A stretch of DNA of 34,817 nucleotides, from contig CAZBGQ010000018.1 of the NCBI GenBank assembly GCA_964491515.1, positions 1-34,817 of the forward strand, read 5' to 3'. Positions 5,984 through 13,543 of this stretch are shown here, piece after piece; position 1 is the stretch's first letter, and every line of letters begins with the position of its first letter. A program made the translations under genes and the position numbers. This DNA is from CAZBGQ01 sp964491515 (lineage in GTDB: Bacteria > Patescibacteriota > Gracilibacteria > UBA1369 > UBA12473). The notes under the pieces were generated by a model. It did not search any database, was not told the origin of the DNA, and saw only the letters and a program-made list of their open reading frames with translations.

Positions 5984-7300
5984 CTACCTCAATCCTTCCA
6001 TCATCTTGATCCGTTCATCAATCAGCGCTTTGGTTCCAATGTCTTTTCGGTAAAAAACAGGACCTTTCACTGCTTCACAGGCCAACTGAGCCGCCTTTTC
6101 AGCTTCTTCCAATGAATCTCCATGTCCAACAAACGCCACTGCACGTGATCCCATCAAATATAATCCGTCGTCACGTCCATCCACCGAAGAAAAGTAGGTT
6201 TTTACATTTGCGGGAAGTGGGCCGATTTCAATTTTCTCTCCCTTCACAGAGGCCACGGGATATCCCTCAGGCACAACATACTTACAGACCGTGGCCTGTC
6301 TCTCAAAATCAATGGTCATCCCTGCCAACTCTCCATGCAGCTGTGCTTCACAGACATCTACGAAATCAGTCTTAAGCAGCGATAAGCAATTCATCGCCTC
6401 AGGATCACCAAACCGTGCATTGTATTCAATCAAGCGCACTCCATTTTTAGTCACAATAAATCCGCCGTACATGATTCCCACGAATCGTGTGCCTGTTTCT
6501 TCATATAACGCCGCTAGAACCTGTCGCGTGATTTCATGGGCATCGGCTAGGTTTTGCTCCGTCAAGAACGGTAAAAGGTGATTGGCGTCACTGTACGTGC
6601 CCATCCCACCGGTATTGGGTCCTTTGTCCCCTTCATAGGCTCGCTTGTGATCTTGAACCGGAACCATGTCCACTATCGAATGGCCATCCGCAAAACTCAT
6701 TAAGCTGAATTCCTGGCCTACAAATTTCTCCTCAATGACGACCTGTCCGGCATCCAGAACGCATTCAGTTGCATATTCAACTCCTTCGGCTACATTCTTC
6801 AAATGATCGCCCACAACTTGGACTCCTTTTCCTCCTTTCAATCCATCGGCTTTGACCACAAACTGTCCTTCTAATTCATTTTCCATATAATCCCCCAATC
6901 CCTCCGGAGTAGTGAAGACCTTGAATTTTGGATTCCCAGGAATTTCGTACTTTTTCAAAAGATCACGGGTGAATGCCTTCGATGATTCAAGCCGAGCCAC
7001 GGTTTTGTGAGGAGCCACACTTCGCACTCCCATTTCCTCCAGCATATCAGTCACACCTGCTGCAATCGGAGCTTCTGGTCCGGGAATAACAAAGTCAGGC
7101 TCCACATACTTCACGAAACTTCGTAATGCCTCGAAATCAGTGCCTGCTCCCAATTCATACCCCGATGAAAGTGCGACCAATCCAGGGTTTTTTGCAGTCC
7201 CAAAAGTGAACACTTCAGGTGACTGAGGGGAGCGTCGGAGTGTTTCTGCAATCACATGTTCACGTGCTCCGTTACCAATGATGATGACTTTTTTGGGCAT
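5984..7300 (-). CDS. purD: Phosphoribosylamine-glycine ligase (GARS)
   Basis: PurD joins 5-phosphoribosylamine to glycine using ATP, the second step of purine synthesis in the cytoplasm. The 438-aa length is normal. Visible features are the N-terminal IGNGAREH loop, the ATP-grasp region with KADGLKGGKGV (near residue 150), PNTGGMGTYS (near 230), and NARFGDPEAM (near 293), which carries metal and ATP ligands. It follows purF after 12 bases, so the order in the operon matches the pathway. There is no Shine-Dalgarno; the 12-base spacer is A/T-rich. The last eight codons have a degenerate duplicate at 5117-5139. Confidence 0.97.
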   Translation of the reverse strand: MPKKVIIIGNGAREHVIAETLRRSPQSPEVFTFGTAKNPGLVALSSGYELGAGTDFEALRSFVKYVEPDFVIPGPEAPIAAGVTDMLEEMGVRSVAPHKTVARLESSKAFTRDLLKKYEIPGNPKFKVFTTPEGLGDYMENELEGQFVVKADGLKGGKGVQVVGDHLKNVAEGVEYATECVLDAGQVVIEEKFVGQEFSLMSFADGHSIVDMVPVQDHKRAYEGDKGPNTGGMGTYSDANHLLPFLTEQNLADAHEITRQVLAALYEETGTRFVGIMYGGFIVTKNGVRLIEYNARFGDPEAMNCLSLLKTDFVDVCEAQLHGELAGMTIDFERQATVCKYVVPEGYPVASVKGEKIEIGPLPANVKTYFSSVDGRDDGLYLMGSRAVAFVGHGDSLEEAEKAAQLACEAVKGPVFYRKDIGTKALIDERIKMMEGLR

Positions 7301-7312
7301 TTATGGAAAAAT

Positions 7313-8833
7313 TTATGACAACATACTCATCTGTTCATCACTCACATCATCACTGATCAGATCAGACCCGGCTCCATGGTCTTCCATCGATTCACATCCT
7401 CGAAGTCTCTCAACATCAGCTAGCATTTTCTTCGTGACTTCAGGCGTGGGGTATTCTCCTGTAAAACAGGCCATGCACGGGTCTTTGATCTTTTTATTTC
7501 CCACTTCAATAGACCTCACTAAATCTTCAACTTCTTGGTAGAAAAGTCCATCAACCCCCAGAGATTGTGCGATCTCATCAACCGTCATGTTGTCGGCAAT
7601 CAACTCCTTCTTCGTAGGGATATCCACTCCATAAACACACGGATGAGTAAGGGGAGGAGCACATGACGCGAAATATACTTTCTTAGCTCCAGCTTTTCGG
7701 ACCATATCTACAATCTGTCGGGATGTGTTTCCTCTAACAATACTATCATCCACTAACAGCACATTTTTATCTTTAAATTCAAGTTCAATGGGAGTCAATT
7801 TATAGCGAATCGATTTTTGACGAGTGGCCTGGTCCGGCATGATGAATGTGCGACCAATGTATCGATTTTTCATCAGACCTTCACGGTATTTAACGCCTAG
7901 CTCATGAGCCAAAGGAATAGCAGAACTTCGGGAGCTATCAGGGACAGGAACCACCACATCAACGTCAATGTTGGCAGCCTTAATTTTCTTAGCAAGGTAT
8001 TCGCCCATACGAAGACGGGCTTTGTAGACACTGACTTGATCAATGGTTGAATCCGGACGTGCCAAGTAAATCCACTCAAAAGAACATGGAGTCATTTTGG
8101 TCTTCCCCGCAATATGTGAATGAACATTTTTTTGCTGATCAATGTAGATAACCTCACCTGGTTCCAGGTCACGAACCACTTCAAATCCCATAGCATTAAG
8201 AGCGACACTTTCAGATGCGAACATGTATTCAAAGCTAGGACCATCAATACGTTTCCCGAGAATCAACGGACGATGGGCTCGAGGATCTCTGAAAGCCACC
8301 AATCCATGGTCGGCAATCATCATGATCACAGAATAGGAACCGGTAAGACGCTTATAAACACGATCCATAGCAGAGAATAACAGTTTGGGCGTCAATGATA
8401 GTTCGTGTAATTTTAATATTTCATCCGCCACCACATTCAATAAAACCTCGGAGTCAGATCCAGTATTGAGGTGTCGAACATTATTGGAATGAATGTCTTT
8501 TGAGAGTTGAACATAGTTGGTCAAATTTCCATTATGAATGAGCGAAATCCCAAAGGGCGCGTTCACATAAAAGGGTTGTGACTCGGCAGGATCGTAACCA
8601 CCCGCGGTGGGGTAGCGTACGTGTCCCAGTCCCATGCTTCCTTTAAGTTTAGCAGAATTGTGAGGCTTAAAAACTTCACGAACCAATCCATCTCCTTTTC
8701 GTAAATGAAATTTCTTGCCATCGTACGTCATAATGCCCGCCGCATCTTGCCCACGGTGCTGCAATGTAACAAGTCCATCGTAGAGATCTTGAACCACATG
8801 ATGATTCCCTGTAATACCAATGATGCCGCACAT
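7313..8833 (-). CDS. purF: Amidophosphoribosyltransferase (4Fe-4S type)
   Basis: PurF converts PRPP and glutamine to 5-phosphoribosylamine, the committed step of purine synthesis. The 506-aa protein begins MCGIIGITG, so Cys2 is directly available as the glutaminase nucleophile and no propeptide is needed. LQHRGQDAAGI and the Ntn-hydrolase core follow. The PRPP-binding loop is VLLVDDSIVRGNTS (near residue 360). Cysteines in PCSFEW (near 251), HPCVYG (near 397) and CMAC (near 452-455) match the four ligands of the iron-sulphur cluster of the Bacillus-type enzyme. It lies 12 bases from both folD and purD. The start is fixed by the catalytic cysteine. Confidence 0.97.
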   Translation of the reverse strand: MCGIIGITGNHHVVQDLYDGLVTLQHRGQDAAGIMTYDGKKFHLRKGDGLVREVFKPHNSAKLKGSMGLGHVRYPTAGGYDPAESQPFYVNAPFGISLIHNGNLTNYVQLSKDIHSNNVRHLNTGSDSEVLLNVVADEILKLHELSLTPKLLFSAMDRVYKRLTGSYSVIMMIADHGLVAFRDPRAHRPLILGKRIDGPSFEYMFASESVALNAMGFEVVRDLEPGEVIYIDQQKNVHSHIAGKTKMTPCSFEWIYLARPDSTIDQVSVYKARLRMGEYLAKKIKAANIDVDVVVPVPDSSRSSAIPLAHELGVKYREGLMKNRYIGRTFIMPDQATRQKSIRYKLTPIELEFKDKNVLLVDDSIVRGNTSRQIVDMVRKAGAKKVYFASCAPPLTHPCVYGVDIPTKKELIADNMTVDEIAQSLGVDGLFYQEVEDLVRSIEVGNKKIKDPCMACFTGEYPTPEVTKKMLADVERLRGCESMEDHGAGSDLISDDVSDEQMSMLS

Positions 8834-8845
8834 AAGGTTAAACGG

Positions 8846-9697
8846 TTAATTAGTAGTGATTCGATCGGCTGCTTTTACCACATTTTCCATCAGACAAGCG
8901 ACCGTCATAGGTCCACATCCTCCCGGAACTGGAGTAATAAAGGAAGCCTTATTTTTAACGTGCTCAAAGTCTACATCGCCAACAATCTTTCCGTCCACTC
9001 GATTGATCCCCACATCTACTACCACAGCGCCTTCTTTGACCATATCATCTGTGATGAGGCCGGCTTTACCCACCGCCACCACCAAAATATCAGCACGGAG
9101 CGTGTGAGCCTTAAGGTCTTGTGTGTGAATATGACAGGTCGTCACCGTTGCATTTCGATTGAGAAGCATAATAGACATGGGCTTTCCAACAATATTGCTG
9201 TGTCCCACGACCACCACTTCTTTTCCCTGAATCTCAATATCGTAATGATCTAACATTTTAATGACGCCCTTTGGTGTACAGGGCACTAAATGCTCAAACT
9301 CTTTGCTGAGCACCATTTTCCCGAGATTGTATGCATGAAACCCATCCACATCCTTCGCAGGCTGAATGGCTCGAATAACCAATGGTTCTTCGACATGAGC
9401 AGGCAGAGGAAGTTGCACCAAAATTCCATGAACATCATCTCGCGCATCCAATGCTTCCACTTGTGCCATTACTTCCTCGGTTGTTGCAGATTCTGGCATG
9501 GCTACATGCTCGTACTCAATTCCAATCCGTTCACAAGCTTTTCGTTTGGATCGAACGTACGAAGCACTGGCAGGATTGTCTCCTACCAAAACCACCGCCA
9601 ATTTAGGCGTGACACCACGTTCAGAAAGAGATCGCACCTCTCCCGTCAGTGAAGTTAGCAATTCATCGGCGACCTTTCGACCGTCAAGTAGATTCAT
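8846..9697 (-). CDS. folD: Bifunctional methylenetetrahydrofolate dehydrogenase/cyclohydrolase
   Basis: FolD interconverts 5,10-methylene-THF, 5,10-methenyl-THF and 10-formyl-THF; the last feeds two later purine steps, which fits its place beside purF and purD. The 283-aa length is normal. Conserved features are YVRSKRKAC with the catalytic Lys, GILVQLPLP, KDVDGFH, CTPKG, the nucleotide-binding GHSNIVGKPM, and PVPGGCGPMT near the end. It follows tmk by 30 bases and precedes purF by 12, so it is probably part of the dut-tmk-folD-purF-purD transcript. Confidence 0.97.
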   Translation of the reverse strand: MNLLDGRKVADELLTSLTGEVRSLSERGVTPKLAVVLVGDNPASASYVRSKRKACERIGIEYEHVAMPESATTEEVMAQVEALDARDDVHGILVQLPLPAHVEEPLVIRAIQPAKDVDGFHAYNLGKMVLSKEFEHLVPCTPKGVIKMLDHYDIEIQGKEVVVVGHSNIVGKPMSIMLLNRNATVTTCHIHTQDLKAHTLRADILVVAVGKAGLITDDMVKEGAVVVDVGINRVDGKIVGDVDFEHVKNKASFITPVPGGCGPMTVACLMENVVKAADRITTN

Positions 9698-9727
9698 AGG
9701 GGAAAAATAGGAACGGACTTCAGTCTA

Positions 9728-10306
9728 TCAGGAAGGAAGGTGAGGTGCAACCGCATCCCAAATGAGGTTAGACGTGTCCTCTTTTTCGGGCTGAAGATCA
9801 ACCTTCACCCAGTCATATTTAGCGCCGAGCTCAAGGTGAACCTCACGACAGCGATCCACCAGGTCATGGTTTTCCTCATGGAGATGGCCTTCTTCGATCG
9901 CATTCTTGTAACGTTCGCCATCCATTAATATGGCCACATCTTCCTTAATCAAATTCCGATTCAGCGTTTCCAGCCATTCTGTCTCAAGCCCTTTTGTGGT
10001 GCCCCAAGCAATTCCAGTGCCGACATAGTCTTCAGCCACGACGATTTTACCCTCATCAAGCCAGCCTTTAAGGGTTGGTTGAAACTGATAACGGTTGAGC
10101 ACAAACCACATTTGAAGCTCCTCTTCACTAATAGGTGGGCCTCCATCCCTAAGCACCTTATTCAGGAAATCTCCCGATGGGTGCACGTCATAAACAGGGA
10201 ATTTAACCCTAACCGCATCATGTCCAGCAGCCCTCAACCGTTCCACTAAACGAACCGTGTGAGTGGTTTTTCCAATATTGTTGATTCCGTAGAGAGTGAT
10301 GAGCAT
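9728..10306 (-). CDS. tmk: Thymidylate kinase
   Basis: Tmk phosphorylates dTMP to dTDP with ATP. The start at 10306 is chosen because it puts the P-loop (GINNIGKTTHT, residues 6-16) at the N-terminus as in the family and lies 16 bases after the dut stop. A longer frame is open upstream to 10438 but only by running through dut. A DR(Y/H)-like segment appears as AEDYVGTGIAWG, with Glu-Asp where Asp-Arg is usual, so the enzyme is somewhat divergent. The length of 192 aa is slightly below the typical 205-215. Clustering with dut gives a short dTTP-supply module. A related deoxynucleoside-kinase activity cannot be excluded. Confidence 0.85.
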   Translation of the reverse strand: MLITLYGINNIGKTTHTVRLVERLRAAGHDAVRVKFPVYDVHPSGDFLNKVLRDGGPPISEEELQMWFVLNRYQFQPTLKGWLDEGKIVVAEDYVGTGIAWGTTKGLETEWLETLNRNLIKEDVAILMDGERYKNAIEEGHLHEENHDLVDRCREVHLELGAKYDWVKVDLQPEKEDTSNLIWDAVAPHLPS

Positions 10307-10322
10307 GATGGGACAATCATAC

Positions 10323-10751
10323 CTAACCTGTGCTTCCAAATCCACCTCTGCTTTCTTGTTTGATTTTGTCCACTTCCTCCCATTCAAATTTATCAATACG
10401 CACAAACACGCCTTGGGCGATTTTCTCGCCACTTTCAATCATCACCGGTTCATCCGAGAAATTATAGACCTGAATCTTAACCTCATCTTCCGGCCCACAA
10501 TAGTCATGATCAATGATCCCAAATCCGTGTGGGGGAGTGAGCCCCTTTTTGCGAGGAGTGCTGCTTCGTGATGCGACTATCAACATATATCCTTTAGGAA
10601 CCTCAATCACCACGTTCGCGGGGATCAACTCAATCGAGCCTGGATCAATGGTCACACTTTCACGCGCCAACACATCAAACCCCACCGACCCATCCGTTTC
10701 ATAAACAGGAAGAGGTAGTGATTTGTCGATACGTTTAATTTTAACATTCAT
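10323..10751 (-). CDS. dut: dUTP diphosphatase
   Basis: Dut hydrolyses dUTP to dUMP and pyrophosphate, keeping uracil out of DNA and supplying dUMP for thymidylate. All five trimeric dUTPase motifs are visible: GSVGFDVLA; SRSSTPRKKG; GIIDHDYCGP; EKIAQGVF; and the C-terminal RGGFGSTG. I prefer the second ATG (10751) to the one at 10757. A TAAAAT -10 box at 10758-10763 would put the transcription start at 10751, and the same 6-base spacing is seen before polX and the lyase gene. It is the first gene of the dut-tmk-folD-purF-purD run. A degenerate copy of its first codons lies at 11187-11237. Confidence 0.95.
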   Translation of the reverse strand: MNVKIKRIDKSLPLPVYETDGSVGFDVLARESVTIDPGSIELIPANVVIEVPKGYMLIVASRSSTPRKKGLTPPHGFGIIDHDYCGPEDEVKIQVYNFSDEPVMIESGEKIAQGVFVRIDKFEWEEVDKIKQESRGGFGSTG

Positions 10752-10757
10752 GAGCAT

Positions 10758-10786
10758 ATTTTAGGGGGGCTGGGGAAAGAAGGAAA
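10758..10786 (-). promoter_or_regulatory. Probable leaderless promoter of dut
   Basis: Minus strand: TAAAAT (10758-10763) with a weak TTTCCT (10781-10786) 17 bp upstream. The -10 box is six bases from the ATG at 10751, implying a leaderless message. Confidence 0.5.
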
Positions 10787-10809
10787 GGGCTTATTTAAAT
10801 CCAATCTAG

Positions 10810-10838
10810 TTTGCCTATCTTAGCAAAAATGGTATAAT
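10810..10838 (+). promoter_or_regulatory. Promoter of the 113-aa gene
   Basis: Consensus TATAAT (10833-10838) with TTTGCC (10810-10815) at 17 bp or TTGCCT at 16 bp. The leader to the ATG at 10867 would be about 22 bases. Confidence 0.7.
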
Positions 10839-10866
10839 AATAAGATTATCATTCAATATAAACTTT

Positions 10867-11208
10867 ATGGGATTAGGCAGTCCACCACCACTAGAACAAC
10901 CAGAGCTAAGAGATATAACTCAAGAATTCTTAACACTTGATGAATCTGGATTTAGGCATTTCTTATGGGATCTCGAAGATGAAGGTGTCCCAACCTTGTC
11001 CATAAGATTGGTCTGGGATTCTGAGACCATGAGCACAGATACGACACACATGTTGAAAGCTTTTAGTGACTCAGCCTCAGGGATAGTGGGGCAACAAAGA
11101 ATCGCTACTATTGTCTCTACCCGGGAAGAAAAAGATGGCAATGTGCTGGGGTCTGCTGGTAATGTATTTTCTTCGGGAGTGAATTGGGAAGAGGCAGCGA
11201 TCTATTGA
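10867..11208 (+). CDS. Small acidic hypothetical protein (113 aa)
   Basis: Not recognised. It is soluble and acidic, without membrane segments. It is divergent from dut and has its own good promoter (10810-10838). The last seven codons and the TGA stop overlap, on the opposite strand, a degenerate copy of the dut 5' end (11187-11237), so the gene ends inside sequence derived from its neighbour. Together with a similar picture beside purD this indicates an inserted single-gene unit. Function unknown. Confidence 0.65.
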   Translation: MGLGSPPPLEQPELRDITQEFLTLDESGFRHFLWDLEDEGVPTLSIRLVWDSETMSTDTTHMLKAFSDSASGIVGQQRIATIVSTREEKDGNVLGSAGNVFSSGVNWEEAAIY

Positions 11209-11237
11209 TACGTTTGATTTTAACTTGAATGACTTTA
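11187..11237 (-). pseudogene. Relic of the dut 5' end
   Basis: On the minus strand 11187-11224 matches 10708-10745 at 32 of 38 bases. It translates as VKIKRINRSLPLP where Dut has VKIKRIDKSLPLP, and three of the six changes are synonymous. Resemblance continues upstream into CCTAAA of the dut -10 region and then stops. The relic and the true dut start are direct repeats that bracket the 113-aa gene. It has no start codon (ATT CAA in place of ATG AAT) and loses similarity after 13 codons. Confidence 0.78.
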
Positions 11238-11247
11238 GGATTACATA

Positions 11248-11262
11248 ATTAGCTGGGCTAAT
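11248..11262. repeat. Short inverted repeat
   Basis: ATTAGC, three bases, GCTAAT. No T-run follows on either strand, so a terminator is doubtful. It lies between the dut relic and the promoter of the next hypothetical gene. Confidence 0.4.
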
Positions 11263-11269
11263 CAGGGGA

Positions 11270-11297
11270 TTGCAATGAGTTGGAATTGGGGTATAGT
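11270..11297 (+). promoter_or_regulatory. Possible promoter of the gene at 11331
   Basis: TTGCAA (11270-11275), 16-bp spacer, TATAGT (11292-11297). This position favours the ATG at 11331 over the upstream TTG at 11280. Confidence 0.5.
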
Positions 11298-11330
11298 TTA
11301 ATCCCAGTTTTAATATGTAAAAACAAAACT

Positions 11331-11825
11331 ATGTCACCAGGCGCCCCCTCACTAACGGATTCATTACCAAGCGCACATGAATTTGGACGCAGGCTATTTG
11401 CTCGCGCATTAAATCCACAGGGACAATTATTCAGACAAGGGTTGGGACACGAAGAGATCGAGGCCCTTTACACAGCAGCACAAGAAATTGTTGAAGGTCA
11501 AGCAATAGAAACAGTCGAAGATGCCGAATGTTTGCGCAATAGATTAAAAGATCGTCTCCCCACAGATTTTGACTATAGTATTCTTGAAAATATGGATTTA
11601 ATACTCTTGGGAATTATTGGAGAGGCCTCAGGGATTCAATTGGAATCCCTAATGGACGGGCTTTTTAGTGAACTAACTCCACCCCAATCAATGCAAGATA
11701 GAGTAGCAGGAGCGAATGCAATTGGGCAAGAAATAGCCAGACTTACTGGTAACCTAACAGAAGCCCTTGCAAGAACGGCCAGTACAATAAGCGATCAGCC
11801 AGGCGGAAGATTTAAGCTCTTTTAG
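11331..11825 (+). CDS. Hypothetical helical protein (164 aa)
   Basis: Not recognised. It is a soluble, mainly helical protein without signal or membrane segments. The frame is open upstream to a TTG at 11280, but the ATG at 11331 fits the probable promoter (11270-11297) and gives a more typical N-terminus, so I chose it. It is convergent with rplA, and the two stop codons overlap in the four bases TTAG (11822-11825). The convergent gene at 27537 overlaps its neighbour's stop in the same tight way (CTAA). Function unknown. Confidence 0.65.
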   Translation: MSPGAPSLTDSLPSAHEFGRRLFARALNPQGQLFRQGLGHEEIEALYTAAQEIVEGQAIETVEDAECLRNRLKDRLPTDFDYSILENMDLILLGIIGEASGIQLESLMDGLFSELTPPQSMQDRVAGANAIGQEIARLTGNLTEALARTASTISDQPGGRFKLF

Positions 11826-12517
11826 GCCATGTAAGGCGCAGCATCCACAGAAATGCCAGGCCCCATCGCAGTGGCAACCGTGATGGTCCTAACAAAACGT
11901 CCTTTCACGCCTGAAGGGCGATTCGAGAAAATAGTTTTGATGTATAGCTCAATGTTTTCTTTAAGCTGTTCCTCTGTGAAAGAGACCTTTCCCACAAGAT
12001 TGTGAAGATTTCCGGTCTTGTCGTTTCTGAACTCAACTTTACCCTTTTGAAGGTCAGCAATGGCAGTGGCAATTTCTGGAGTAACCGTACCAGCCTTAGG
12101 ATTAGGCATGAGTCCTTTTTGACCCAAAGTTCGAGCAATCTTACCCAAGCCTTTCATCATAGTTGGATGAGCAACTGCAACATCAAATTCAAGCCAGCCT
12201 TTTTCGATCTTGGCAATCAATTCCTCGCTTCCAGCTTCAACAGCCCCGGCCGCAAGTGCGTCCTTAGCCATGGCATCGTCTACAAAAGCAACTACACGAA
12301 CCGCTTTACCGGTTCCATGAGGAAGAACAACGGTGCTTCGAATGATCTGATCAGCTTGAGTGGGGTCTATGTTTAGGTTCATATGAATTTCAATACTAGC
12401 ATCGAACTTAGAAGGGGATGTTTCCTTCGCTAACTTAGCCGCTTCTTCTACAGTGTAGAGTTTCTCGGCATCAAATTTTTCGAGCTGTGCTCGGTAGGCT
12501 TTGCTTTTTTTAGCCAT
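11822..12517 (-). CDS. rplA: 50S ribosomal protein L1
   Basis: L1 forms the mobile stalk that helps release deacylated tRNA and in many bacteria represses its own mRNA. The 231-aa length is standard. Typical segments include KAYRAQLEKFDAEKLYT at the start, the VVLPHGTGK region, and KGLMPNPKAGTVT with the following FRNDKTGNLH. It is the last gene of the secE-nusG-rplK-rplA set but is separated from rplK by a membrane-protein gene. A 71-base leader (12518-12588) with a weak inverted repeat precedes it; I could not confirm an L1-binding site there. Its stop overlaps the convergent hypothetical gene. Confidence 0.97.
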   Translation of the reverse strand: MAKKSKAYRAQLEKFDAEKLYTVEEAAKLAKETSPSKFDASIEIHMNLNIDPTQADQIIRSTVVLPHGTGKAVRVVAFVDDAMAKDALAAGAVEAGSEELIAKIEKGWLEFDVAVAHPTMMKGLGKIARTLGQKGLMPNPKAGTVTPEIATAIADLQKGKVEFRNDKTGNLHNLVGKVSFTEEQLKENIELYIKTIFSNRPSGVKGRFVRTITVATAMGPGISVDAAPYMA

Positions 12518-12588
12518 GATAATGGGGGTTAGTGGTTCAAACGCCTCGCTCTGCGGGCTCCCACGATATAAAGGGTGAGCATTAAGCT

Positions 12589-13056
12589 CTATTTATTAGA
12601 TTTTCGAATCCAAATAAAATGTGTGATCCAAATAAGTAATCCAAAGAAAAGTCCTGCCAATCCAGATGCATACTGCCGATTGACTTCATTAGCGCGATCG
12701 TTACGTCCTCGTTCAAGCGCACGTTCTTCGCATTCTTCACGTTCCTCATCACTGATAGTAGATTCAACGGGGGCCTCTACTATACGATCCTCAAAATAGT
12801 TGGATTCACAAGAATAGTAGTCCACATAGCTGTATTCAACGGGGAATACTGTCTCCTCTAAAAAAGTCTTTGTAAGAATTACTCCATTGATTAATACGGT
12901 GATCAATCCCACAAAAAGTGCCACGTACAAATAAAACGTCTTCAGGTTATGCCCGAAGTTTTCCCAGAATGTAGTTGGATCTTTTGTGGCCATGATAATA
13001 AGAAGTATTAAAGGAACAAATAAAATGACTAGCAATGGTATCATCAGCGATATCAT
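12589..13056 (-). CDS. Hypothetical membrane protein inserted between rplK and rplA
   Basis: Not recognised. The 155-aa protein has hydrophobic segments at about residues 2-22, 42-64 and 131-148. A loop of about 65 residues, rich in Tyr, Asp and Glu with two cysteines, lies between the second and third. The end is basic (IRKSNK), consistent with a cytoplasmic C-terminus. The ATG directly follows the rplK stop codon (TAG-ATG), so translation is probably coupled to L11. A membrane protein here is unusual, because rplK and rplA are normally adjacent. Confidence 0.75.
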   Translation of the reverse strand: MISLMIPLLVILFVPLILLIIMATKDPTTFWENFGHNLKTFYLYVALFVGLITVLINGVILTKTFLEETVFPVEYSYVDYYSCESNYFEDRIVEAPVESTISDEEREECEERALERGRNDRANEVNRQYASGLAGLFFGLLIWITHFIWIRKSNK

Positions 13057-13482
13057 CTATTTTTCAACCGTAACACCCATGCTACGAGCCGTTCCAGCCA
13101 AAATGAGTGCACCAGCCTTAACATCGTTAGCGTTCAAATCTTCCATTTTTTCCTCAGCAATCTTCTCGAGTTGAGCCATAGTAATGGTTCCAACCTTAGT
13201 CTTGTTGGGTTCACCTGATCCCTTTGCTAAACCAATAGCTTTCTTAATCAAGATAGCTGCCGGTGGTTTCTTCATGATGAAAGAGAACGTACGATCTTCG
13301 TACACAGAGATAACAACGGGGACAATGGTATCTCCCATTTCTTTAGTTGCGTTGTTGAACTGATTACAAAAGTCTTGAATCTGAAGACCATGCTGTCCCA
13401 AGGCGGGACCTACCGGAGGAGCCGGATTTGCTTTCCCTGCGGGAATCTGAAGTTTGAGTTGAGTTAGAACTTTCTTAGCCAT
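13057..13482 (-). CDS. rplK: 50S ribosomal protein L11
   Basis: L11 binds the GTPase-associated region of 23S rRNA and contacts translation factors. The 141-aa length is exactly typical. The N-terminal domain shows KLQIPAGKANPAPPVGPALGQHG and the rRNA-binding C-terminal domain shows KTKVGTITMAQLEKIAEEKM and GTARSMGV. It has its own good promoter (13509-13537), so rplK and rplA need not depend on the secE promoter. The next gene starts immediately after its stop. Confidence 0.98.
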   Translation of the reverse strand: MAKKVLTQLKLQIPAGKANPAPPVGPALGQHGLQIQDFCNQFNNATKEMGDTIVPVVISVYEDRTFSFIMKKPPAAILIKKAIGLAKGSGEPNKTKVGTITMAQLEKIAEEKMEDLNANDVKAGALILAGTARSMGVTVEK

Positions 13483-13508
13483 GTGAAAAATCGGTTAAAT
13501 GCGGACGC

Positions 13509-13537
13509 ACTCTACGTGAAATTTCTCGAAGAGTCAA
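13509..13537 (-). promoter_or_regulatory. Promoter of rplK
   Basis: Minus strand: TTGACT (13532-13537), 17-bp spacer, TAGAGT (13509-13514). The leader to the ATG at 13482 is about 20 bases, without Shine-Dalgarno. Confidence 0.7.
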
Positions 13538-13543
13538 AGGAAT

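Noticed and set aside
10307..10438. N-terminal extension of thymidylate kinase
   Set aside because: The extension only overlaps dut in another frame and would put the P-loop 45 residues further from the N-terminus than is normal.
11225..11245. Possible relic of the rplA 3' end left of the 164-aa gene
   Set aside because: Only about 10 of 16 bases agree and the reading frame does not preserve the rplA residues.
12518..12588. L1-binding autoregulatory site in the rplA leader
   Set aside because: A weak inverted repeat is present, but I could not match it to the known L1 target structure.
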